This document shows, piece by piece, positions 28,201 through 40,200 of a DNA stretch of 64,000 nt (positions are counted from its first letter, which is position 1; each line of letters begins with the position of its first letter). Origin of the DNA: Gari tellinella (Eukaryota; Mollusca; Bivalvia; Cardiida; Psammobiidae); contig OV277859.1 of assembly GCA_922989275.2 (NCBI GenBank), positions 91,074,198 through 91,138,197 on the forward strand, in the 5' to 3' direction. Below the pieces are notes generated by a model. It saw nothing but the letters and a program-made list of their open reading frames with translations, was not told where the DNA came from and did no database searches. Both the position numbers and the translations under genes were made by a program.

Positions 28201-31200
28201 ATGCTAGAAAAAGGCATTTTTAGGCTCTAGTTACCTGTCGTTGATGTACTCTACTATACTAGAGTAGGTCGTATTCAAATGTTGTTTACATGCTATCCTA
28301 CAAATTTGAATGGCTTTAGAATAAAACAGGTGCAATTCAAAGGTAAAGCTATCTGATGATTTCATTTTGTAGCCTTTTAATATAATGATGATTGTTCTTA
28401 CAATGATCAATCTTCTATTAAGTGACCAATGGATGCCTTTACTGATAGATACATGATAAAATTAATGCATTAAACAGTCACTTGAATTATGCATTATTTC
28501 TATGATGCATTAAACAGTCACACAGTTTGTCTCATTGATATCAGGGTCTGGTTTGAATGTGAGTCATGTCAGGTCAAAAACTAGATCACTAAGTCAAATA
28601 ATAACAAGAGCCCCATGGGGCATATTTCGCTCACCTGAGAATAGCTGAAAAATTGAGATCATGATTTATGTACAGGACAGGGTCATTTTTTTACCCGAGG
28701 AGCATTATTAAAATTGAACTATCTTGATAGAGGACCTGTAGATGATGCTTTATGCCAAATATCTAAGATCAGTGTACTAGGGTTTTAGAATTTTTTTTTT
28801 TTATAAGTTTCCATTGAAAAAATCTATTTTTAGCTCCTGTGACCTACATATGCAACAGACTGGAACCATTTGAACAAAATAAGTAAAGGACATCTATCAG
28901 TGTCACCATGCCGAATATCAAAGCTCTGTCCATATTGGTTTCAGAGGAGAAGATGTTTGAAAATTTCACCATATAACTCAATGTAAAACTTTTACCCCCG
29001 GGGTGCGGCCAATTTTGACCCCAGGGGCATAATTTGAACAAACTTGATAAAGGACCCTATGTGCCATATATCTAAGGTATGGCCCTTGTAGTTTCAGACA
29101 AGAAGATTTTTTAAGTTTTCATTGAAAAATCTATTTCTAGCACCGGTGACCTAGGTATGCAACCGACCAGAACCATTTGAACAAAATAGGTAAAGTACAT
29201 CTAGAAGTGTCACCATGCCAAATATCAAAGCACTGGCCAAATTAGTTTCAGAGAAGAAGACGTTTGAAAATTTCACTATATAACTCTATGTAAAACTGTG
29301 ACCCCTGTAGTTTTGAAAATAAGTGGCCACCTAAAGCAGGTTGAAAGTAAAGCAGAATGCGCCTTAACCCTTTACCCCATGATCTGTTTCTAGTATTGAA
29401 GGTATATGACAACTTAAAGCAGGTTGAAAGTAAAGCAGAATGTGCCTTAAGGTAAATTCTGCTTTAAATTCAGCCTGTTTCAAGCTTTTATCTTCTAGAA
29501 TTAAGAAAATATTTCTTAGGGTTCATTTTCATGACTGTAAGATGGGAACTATTTTCTTCATTGGATGAATAAATTAAATGTGCTAAAAGGCGCTTCTATG
29601 TGGGGAAGGGTTAAGGCACACCCGCTTTACTTTCAAACTGCTTTAAGCTACCATCTACTATAATATAGAAACTTATTTCTTATCTTACATTTTCATGACT
29701 GTATCAAGCAGAATTATTTTCTTTAGTGGAGGAATAAATTAAAGACCTAAAAATGCATATTTTTATAGGGTGATTGGGTTAACAAACATCAGTATTTATG
29801 GGGGAATGGGTTTTTAATTAGATTATCTCCTGGACAAGAAAAATGACAAGACATACAGATAACTCTGATAAAACCAATATTAAACATATGTATAAATATG
29901 GCATAAGACATAATTACATAACTGTCAGTGGATCACCTCCAGATCCTGTTTCTCTAAGTATGAAGCAGACTGAACCATTTCTAACCTTTAGCAGACAGCA
30001 TGTCCAGCAGACAGTTCTGTTGGTGTACAACAACTGACCTGAGGTCAGTTATGCAATTCTGCCACTAGCTGGAAACTTAACTCTTATAATGCTGAATTGA
30101 TGTCTGCTATACATATTGTAACGTGAATTTTGCAAAGCAAATCATACCTTACATTTTCTAAATTAAAAAAACTATGTAAGTAAATGGCAAATAGTTTGGA
30201 GCCTGATTAGATGCAGCATAATGTAGCATCTGACCTGGATCCAAACTGTTTGCAAATATAGGTGATTTAGTATAAGGGTGCTTGAAACCCTGTTTAAACC
30301 TCCAGTAAAACAGTATAACCTGAATAAAGCGGCAATGAATCCTGCATAAAGCGGCAATGAAAAAATCCCTATGGTGAATCCCTATGGTCAGTTTTAGTTT
30401 TGATATTAACAATTTTGAGAGAGAATCACCAGGAGATACTAAAAAACAAATATCAAAGCTGTGGGCCTAGCAGTTTTTTACAAGAAGATTGTTTAAAGTT
30501 TTTCACTTTTTTAAATAAATTACAATAAGTAGTCCACTTGAAAGTTTCATTTTAACAATTTCTGTAGAGAAGCATCCAAGGAACACGGTGAGCATTTTAG
30601 TTTTCCCCTCAGACTCACGGTTTCAGAGGAGATGTCGCTTGAAGTAAATTTGAACAGACGGACGACGGACGGCGGGCGATCACAACAGCTCACCTTGAGC
30701 CTTCGGCTCAGGTGAGCTAAACATACATGTACTAAATGTTAACACTCTGAAAGCTACAAATCTCATTTGATCTTGATGTAACAGCTGAGCGATGTATGAC
30801 CATAGTGTCTTGTGTTTGATTTCCATTGAAATTTGATTTGCACAAAATATGAGCCGTGCCATGATAAAACACTACATATGTATTTATTGCACTCCAAACA
30901 GTGAAGAGCTATACCAGACCACACATCAAAGATGCAGAGTTTGGATGGTCTTCACTATTTGACATATCTCAACATCAAGAAAGATTTTTTTCTGAAATAT
31001 GTATTACTCTCAAAACAGTGTATACCCAGACCATAGGGCACATCAGTGATACAGTGTCTTGGTTGTTCTTCACTATTTGACACTGATCAGTATCTAGAAT
31101 GGTTTGGTACAGTTCAGGCATGTTTTCCCAAGGCATTGTCAATATATGTTCTGTATTTCAATATGGAGAAAAAATGTGAAGCTTCAAAAAAATAAATGAG

Positions 31201-34200
31201 TAGTAAACCAAATGACTGTTGTTTTATTTCTACTTTTCTTACATATCTTTCACTTTTATAGAAACAGAATGAAATGGGAAATTGTCATATACAGTGGAAC
31301 AAACTTCAGTAACACAGCAAAATATAATCAATATACTTTATAACCATTTCAAAATCAAATTCATTACTTTAGCAGGATATATAAGAAATGGAAGCTCTTT
31401 GTTAGACAATTCCAGGACAACTCTTAAAAAAGCTCAATTAGCTTTCTGCTTCATTGTTATTGTTACTGATGTTCTGTGTCTCTGATATATTAGGTGTACA
31501 TCATATCCAACACCTCACAACCAAATCAAATGAATTTAAGTGATGCCCCAGGCATCCCTCTTAATGATGGGTGTTTTGTCCTGTAGACGAATTATGTCCT
31601 GGGACACCTGGATTATCTCCAGGATTGGAGGACCCCCACCAGTCTTCTGGCTGCTGATTCTTTCGACCGAAAACCCCGACGCAGCCGCCTTCACCTAAAA
31701 GTAAAAAATAATCAAAGTTGACAGATAAAGTTGAACACAGTACACATCAAAAATTTCTTAATAACCCTTTTGAAAGATACTTAATCTTTAAACAGATGAT
31801 AGGCTTAAGGCAGTACACCCTAGTGAGATCAATGTAGATTGATTGAGTTGGGTTTTACAGCACCGCAACACATGAAATGGTCATATGGCGCCAAGTGAGA
31901 CCAAAGTAGAGAGATCAATCATTTACTATTAACTAAGAGTCTAAGATCGAGGCATGCTCAAGCAGTAATATTTACTTGATCTCATTAGAGGTGTACTATT
32001 TTAACCCATAAAACATTATACACCTTATACGCCTTTCATTTATTCCTCTTCTAAAGAAAATAGTTCCAATTTATACTGCTACAAATATGAATCATAAGAA
32101 ATATTTTCTATATTCTAACAGACAATAGCTTAAAGCAGGCTGTAAGTAAAGTAGAATTAGCCTTAAGGCTCATTCTGCTTTACTTTCAACCTGCTTTAAG
32201 TGGTCTCCTATCTTCAAAACTAGAAAAGAGGCTGGGAAATGGGTCAATATATTTAAATCCTAGCTATAAGCATATTCCTCATTTGCAAACAGTATTACTG
32301 AAGAGTTTGCTCTATGCACACAATATAGACCTAGATCAGAAAACTCCTGATCAGGATCTGTATTGATTTATATATTGTAAAACAGTCCTGCAGCAAAATA
32401 TTACTATAAACTATTGGGACCTGGAATTGTCTATTAAAGGTTTCAGGGGCGAATCAGTTAATTATGGATTGTCACATTTGTCTGGATGCATGTCACATTG
32501 GATTAACCCTTTACTCCATAAATGTACCTGATTGTGCCTAGCCCTCTAATTTATTTCTCCACTAAAGAAATAGTTCCAATTCATATAAATCTAGTCATTA
32601 GCATGTTTCATAGCAGATGGTAGCTTATTTAAATTAAGTGACCTGTCACCTAGTGTCTTCAAAACTAGAAACAGGGTTATGGGGTAATGGGTTAAGCAAA
32701 TTTGACACTCCAAATTATATCAGAACAGTTTACAGAGTGAATTAGAGTCAAACTTGGATGAATTCAATACTAAAATTGTATTGGATGGATCTACGTGAAT
32801 TCATTTTGACAGAAAAAGTAATAGTCCCACTGGATGATCAAAGCTAAATATGTTTCTATTTATAGACAGCGGCTTCCCCACAAAACAAAAATGAAACTGG
32901 TTATGGAGTATGCATGTAGTGTACAGTTATTAACAATTAACTCCAAAGTTCCACTGTACAGCATTAATTTTATCAATAAGTACGTATATATCTAGAACGG
33001 TCAATCATTTTCCTTTCACAAATGTATTGAAATGCGGTCAGTAAAAGATGTTCAAATTTGAATAGTATAAGTGATAAATTCAACAGCTTGGAGCTTAGTT
33101 TGCATTTATTTTTAGATTTCGCCTTTACACACGATTTCACTTTATGACGTCACAGCTAGTCAGTAGTGTGTAGTTTTCTAGTACACTATGCTTGAATTAT
33201 ACATCGATCAGTGCATGAATCACTTGATTTAAGAACGGTGCTTTTTGCGATGGATTGTTCTGATGACAAGATCATTTACGTCTGTCCACAGACTCCATGT
33301 ACAGGATCCATGCATAGTCTTCTTTTAAAGGCAGGAAAATAGATCTAGACCTACGCTTGTGGTTAAATTGACCTTGAAATGGATTCACACGAACGGGAGG
33401 ATTCAGTCACCGCAGTGCCAATATTATGCTGAACATAAAGGGAAATTCTGGCTTATTTCTTGACACAAAGATAGGCCTAACACTGAGTATGTGGACAAGA
33501 CGAAGATTCTAGCTCTAGATCTAATTTTGTAGTCTACAGCCGAAACAGTAAATTGTAAAAAGGAAACGCCGATCTTCATAACAAACGTTTAGTTTAGTAG
33601 ATCTAGATTTTATCGATCGTTTATATATGTTGTTGGTTTTTCATGTGTAAGAATGTCGGCAATTGACCGTTTACCAACGGTATATGTTTCACTAGATCTA
33701 AAATCAAACTGCATGTCAATTACACCGTGTTTACATTGCGGCTATAAAGCCCTACGATGGGCTGTGTTTACGTTCTAGACGCTAGTCCAAAACCGCTCTC
33801 GGATTAAAACACTGTCTAAAGATTTTAAGATCGAACTTCATTTATATTCTTTTAGGCCTTCAATCACCCACTCGTCAACTATCAAAGCTATCGTCTTTCA
33901 AATTAATGATAAATCAACCCACTTACCAAATTTCTCCGATATTTTATTTGCTCCGCCATTTTGACAGACAGTACGAGCGTCAGATATTAGTACGGGAAAT
34001 CGTTTCATACCACGCGCGCATTGTCGACGTCATGTTGGAAAACCCGAAATTTAACCCTGGTATGTTTAACCCTGGTATGTTTAACCGTGGTTAATAAACC
34101 GCTTGGTTTAACTGTTTTATACAATCGAGTTACCAGCGCGGTTACCAAACCAGAATTTGAGAGTTTTAACCCAGGGTTAAACTAACCGGCGGTTAAAATT

Positions 34201-37200
34201 AAACCATTGTTTATACAATTGGGTGCTGATGGTAGCTTAAAGCAGGCTGAAAGTAAAGCAGAATGTGCCTTAAGGCGCATTCTGCTTTTCTTTCAGCCTG
34301 CTTTATGTGGTCACCTATCTTCAATACTAGAAACAGTCTATTGGGTAATGGGTTAATCCAGTGACCCCTAAATCTTCTGTTTCCAATTCAGTCTAGTGTA
34401 TTTTTAATAATTTGCAGATGATATTTAAGTGGTCACATGTCTTCAAAACTGTAAAGTGGCTATGAGGTAAAGGATTAAAATTATCTGTATTTTTAAAGGG
34501 ACAACTTGTTCAGCAGGAGAAGAACTAGAGTATAAGACTATTATGGGGGAGCCATTTAGATATTCATTGCGAGACTAATTATTTAATTTGTTGTAGATCT
34601 GGTGGATCAGCTTGAAGAAACAGTGGCTGCTTCTTTCCACAACCGTAGTGGAGTCAATGTCACTGCAGAGCTTGCAAAAGCCCATAAAATACTGAAGGAA
34701 ATCAAAAACAGAGACTTCTCGGAGACCGAAGCCAATGCTCAAGAGGAACATGAGTAAGTAGAGCTAAATTGTTTAATACCAAAGGGAGGTAATCTGATTT
34801 GATAAAAAAAATTTTTTATTTAAATATTGAATGGGAAGAGTTATACCCCTTTGATAAAATTCACTGTTTCAAGAACTTTCACTTTGAAATATGGGTAAGT
34901 TGAACTTCAGCATATTCAGGTAATCGAGGCTTAGATGTTTGAACAATCTACCTACATCAATGTCAAATTTCAGCCTGCTTTAACCAATTACCCCATAAAT
35001 ATGCCTTTTTATGCCTCTAATTTATTCCTCCATGGAATAAAATAGTTCCAATTTATTAAGTTATGATTGTGTACTATTAGAAAACATTTCTTTATCCTGG
35101 CAGATATTAGCTTAAAGCAGGCTGAAAGTAAAGCAGAATGCGCATTAAGGCGCATTCTGCTTTATTTTCAATCTGCTTTAAATGGTCACCTGTTTTCAAA
35201 ACTAGAAATAGGCTATGGGGTAAGGGGTTAAGCAGCTGCCCATTGTACAAACTGAAACAAATTTTAAAGGAAAACCTTGACATACATTTTGTCTTGTTGC
35301 GGTCATCACTATTCAATTAAATTTCAGGCAGGATACGGCTTAAAGCAAGATGAAAGTAATGCAGAAAGCTCCTGGAGGAGCTTTCTGCTTTACTTACATC
35401 TTGCTTTAAGCTGCCACCTGTAATCATTAGCATCAATGAAAATATTCATTTGTGGTTATTATGCAGAATAAGGAATAGCGGCATTCCTATGGCTCTTATG
35501 TGGAAGAAAGAATTTACAGTAGTTTTTTGGTATTTATGTAATATTTTCTATATTTCACCTAGCCTTGCTGAAGTGCTATCAGATAGAATGAAGGCTATTC
35601 AGGATAGAGTCATAGACAGTGGTTTTAGATACCGGTATTTATGTAATGTTTTTTATATTTCACCTAGCCTTGCTGAAGCGCTATCGGATAGAGTGAAAGC
35701 TATTCAGGATAGAGTCATTGACACCACTGCCATGGAGAAGAAAATTAACGATACAAGAGACATGCTGACTGACTTACTGAAACTAGAAGAAACCAGCGTC
35801 AAAAAGTCCAAGGAGGCAGACGAACTTGTTGATGAGCTGCGGGACACACTCAAGTCAATTAAGGTACATTTGGTAACATTTAACCCATTACTCCATAAAT
35901 AAGCTGCAGTACACACTCAATTTAAGTACATTTGGTAACATTTTAAGAGTCATGTAAATTGAGTATTAATACCTACCCTACAACTGAGTGTGTTTTTCAT
36001 CCTGCTTTAAAGCGACTCGCAACCGGATGGTGTACTTGTCAAAATAAAATAAAATACTCAAATAAAAGCAAATTTGTGGCATTATTTGGCTTCTGACATT
36101 AAAAAAATATGATCAGTCCAAAAAAAGTCTCAAGAATCGTCACCGAATCTTAGTTTTTTTAGATATATTCCATCGTTTTTCAATAGCATCAGCTGACGGT
36201 TTTGCTGTTGTTGTTGCTTCTACACGGGCTCTGACATAAACTGGAGCCGAATAATGTAGTATTAAGCGCTACCAGTGAAGTACGTTAATTCGCTACCATA
36301 TATATAGAGAGCGTCCGTGGTCGAGGCGGTAAAAGCGTGTCCTCATTTTTCTTGTTTGTCTCCGCAATGGAGGGTCACGTGTTCGAATCCCATCAGAGCT
36401 TCTTTTTTTTTTTGAAATGCATTTTTTAACAGAATTTATTATCCTAAACTAAATCTTACCCATTTATATAATCATTTGACATATATTTACAAATTACCAT
36501 TTTTAATGCTAAATCCGGTTGCGAGCCTCTTTAAGTCATAGCCTATCTTCATAACTAGAAGCAGGTTGTGGGGTAATGGGTTAAAGCAGGATTAAAGCAA
36601 AGCATCAAGTTTGAGCACTCTGTTTTCTGTTGATACTGAATTTAACTGTTAGCAATAATAAACACTATAAATGATTCTTTGTTTCTGACAGAAACTTCAG
36701 GACTTACATGTATAATATATTTACAGGAGCTTATGAAAGACGTTGGGGGCAAAAATACAACACTTGGTGATGATAATGCTGAGGCCAGGAAACTGATTGA
36801 GGAAGCCAAAGAAGCCATAACCAGAACTGAGGAGAATGTTAAGGTAAGGGCTATACATGTACAGTCAAACTTTGATATTTCGAAGTTGGTTTTGTGGAAC
36901 ATACCCGTATTTCAAAGTTAAAACGTGGCTTAGCCACGTTTTAACTTTGAAATATGGGTATGTTCGACTTAACCGAGCATGAAATAATGCAGTTCATATG
37001 TCTAGCTATTTGGATAGTGCGAGTTAAACGACTTCGAGATATCCAAGTTCGACTGTATTTAGCTACACTGTGGTATTTTTTATTTTTGGTTGCCTGTCAT
37101 CAGAAACTAGGTCAATAGGTTAGATCATAAATAGTTTTTTTTAACACTCTAGAGATATCATTTTACGCTTAATCTTTAAATATATTGGTTTTATGTTGCC

Positions 37201-40200
37201 CTGGATAAAATCTAGTTTATCAAATTTTGACAAACTATAGTATATGGTTGTAAGTTCTTTGATGATTTTGATACCCAAAGGTAAAAAAAATCAGATTCAA
37301 TATCCTCAGGTGAGCGATATCAGGGCCTTCAAGGCCTTATTGTTGAAATACTCCCCTAATCTTGAGTTCTGGGGCCCTTTTCATAAAGCTAAAATGTACG
37401 ACAAAAACGGTTGTAAATCAAAACTTTCAAATACATTTAGTTCCTGGTTTCTCTATCTAATCCTGTCTTGTGACATCTCTTTGGAATCGTCTTGGAAAGA
37501 CGATTCCAAAGAGAGGTCTCAAGATAGGATTAGAAGGAGAAATAAAAATAAATTGAGACTTTTATAATCAGACTTACGACAACATGGTCCTGGAGAAAAA
37601 TTAAGATGTTTGTACATGGTTTATAGGTATTCAATGAAAGGATCAGTACCCTGGATGCAGCCGAGATACCTCTGAGAGAGAAGGTGGAGGATCTGACAAA
37701 GAACCTGCCAGCAGCCGAGGATAAGGTGGAGAAAGCCTGGGCTCATGCCAATAACCTGTCTAGGTTTGCAGACGACTATGAAAAGTAAGTTGCAATCATG
37801 GTAAACTGATGACACTGTATTGAGTTATGTACATACCATTAACCTATTACTAATAGATATGCCTTTTAGTGCATTTAATTTATTACTTTACTGAAGAAAA
37901 TAGTTCCATTTTATGCTGTCATGAATATGTATCATAAGAATATTATCTATATTCTAGCAGATGGTAGATCTAGCTTAAAGCAGGCTGAAAGAAAAGCAGA
38001 ATGTGCCTTAAGGCGCATTTTGCTTTACTTTTAATCTGCTTTAAGTGTTCACCTAAAGTTTTTACCTGCTTCAAGTGTTTCCCATAAGTGTTCACGGTTA
38101 AGTGTTCATCTTCGTTACTAGAAATAGGATTAAAGAGGTTAAAGAGAAGATAAATTTGTCATCTTATGAAAGGGTGGTAGCTTTATATCAAGTATATAAC
38201 CCATTACCCCATAAATACGCCCTTTTACCCCTCTAATTTATCCCTCCGCTGAAGAAAAAAGTTTCAATTTATACAGTTATGGATATTTAGCATTAGAAAA
38301 AAATTCTATATTCTAGCAGCTGGTAGCTTTAAGCAGGCTGAAAATAAAGCAGAATGCGCCTTAAGGCCCATTCTGCTTTACTTTCAACCTGCTTTTAGTG
38401 GTCACTTGACTTCAAAACTAGAAACATGCTATGGGGTAATGGGTTAAACCGTTTTATACCAAGAAAGAATAAAGAATAACTCTGAACTAGTAGGAGTTGT
38501 TTGATCAAGATGTGCGCTGAATTATTCTAGGATCTCTCTGGCATTACTCTGCACAGTTTTTGTGTAAAATCTCATTTTTATTTTGTAAGTAATTTTAACC
38601 CATTTCTCCATAGATACACATTTTGAGCTTGTCTGTTTCGCAGAAAACAATGAGCTATTTTTATCACTTTAGCGTTTACCTCGAGATAGTTTCTATTACT
38701 ATTCTAGCAGATGGTAGATTAAAGTAGGAAATAAAGCATTCTACTTTACTTTCAACATGCTTTAAGTAGTCAGCTGTCCACAAAACTAGAATCAGGCTAT
38801 GGAGTAATGCAGGGATCCAGATAAGGGGAGTATTTCAAAAATTAAAATCTTTATTTCTGCATTAAACCCTATGGTGTCACTACTCATTAGAATCGTCTCT
38901 TTGAGACGATTCTGATGAGTAGTAACACCATAGGGTTTGATTCAGTATGAGTGAGAAAATGTTGGATTAGTTCAGTTTACTCTCTCTTATCTGGAACCCT
39001 GGAGTACTGGGTTACTACAGGTATTATCTGTATTCCTCAGGTTGTTTGAGAGTACTAGAAATGCCGCTGCAGACCCGCTACGAGCAGCTGGTGTGTATGA
39101 TAACATTGCTGCTGCAATTGATGAAGCAGAGAAGGCAGCCAGGAAGGCCAAGAAGGATGCTGAAGATGCCACAGAGCTAGTAAGAACTCTCATGTTGAAT
39201 ATAAAAGAAATGCCTTGGCAAGCATCATATTTATTTTAGTCAAGGAGTTTATTAAAAAATGATAAATAATGAGCATGAATCTTAGTTCTCTATTCACTTT
39301 TAAACACCTATTAAATCAATTGAAGCGGTAGTTTGTAGTATTTCTGCTAAATAGATTTTCCACCAAAATTTGATGTTGTTTGCGGTAAAGTCATCGCAAA
39401 TGATGTCATTTGGTGTCCTGCTACAGCAGCGCTTGTGGACAAAAAGGTTAGGCTGGAGCTAAAAAAACGATATTCCACTACATGTAGTAGATTACAATAT
39501 TTATATAATGGCTTTATTCCATTCCCAGACCACAAGTTATGTGATAAATCAATTTTTAGTATGAAGAAAGGCTGTATTTAAAACCATTGGGATAGTAATT
39601 TAGTTTTCTTATTTAACCCTCTATAACTCAAACTGGCTTAGGTCAAGCTTACCCCTATTTCATTGTTAAAACATGGCTAAGATCAAATTTACTCATATTT
39701 CAAAGTTATAGAAAAGTTGGGTAAGTTTGACTAAAGTGAAATCGAGAAAAAGAGGTTTGTTATGAACAATGTATTGATGAATTAATATAATAATTTACAG
39801 CTTAATTTGGATGAACTTAAGAAGGCAGTAGCGAAATCCTTAAAGAAGAGCAATGATCTGAAGACAGAGGCAGATACAGCTGCAACAGGAGTTGAAGGTA
39901 ATAAATAGGATCTGTCATGTGTCATTAATTGTTTAAGACTAGCTAATCTCAAACCAGTCTTGAATTGAAATGTTATTAAGCGAGGATTTGCGAGCTTGAT
40001 AACCTTTCTTTTCTAGACGAGTTTGAGATCAACTTGTCTTAAACATCCACGAGTGACAGATTCTTTTTCTCACATGTATAACCAACGATTTCAAGCTATT
40101 TTTTAAAGCAATTGGCATGGTGATGTCAAAACACTGTATAAACAGTGACGTTATATAGTGACATCATCAAATTGATCTCACACATGTTGGATACAAGGAT

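Larger units (their letters stand above)
23909..34225. mobile_element. 10.3-kb DNA transposon, Harbinger-like, with nested repeats
   Basis: Termini CACCCAATTGTATAAACA and the inverse TGTTTATACAATTGGGTG; similarity continues inward as TGGTTTAATTTTAACC and scattered TTAACCCTGGGTTAAA motifs. It splits a family A MITE whose two halves (23799-23908, 34226-34352) join into a normal copy; CAG/CTG next to the ends is a candidate 3-bp duplication. Inside are a + strand exon-like ORF near the left end (24113), a - strand two-exon remnant near the right end including a KTGGGPP Myb/SANT-like tail, and many later insertions. No DDE transposase exon was recognised, so it is probably nonautonomous or decayed. 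Confidence 0.8.

Noticed and set aside
35563..35667. Separate small coding exon (first copy of the duplication)
   Set aside because: If spliced out at the GTGGTT after GACA it would shift the frame and reach a stop; it can only be an extension of exon 16 or intron.
36309..36402. Functional tRNA gene
   Set aside because: The acceptor stem does not pair and the T stem is poor; only promoter-like boxes and a variable arm remain.
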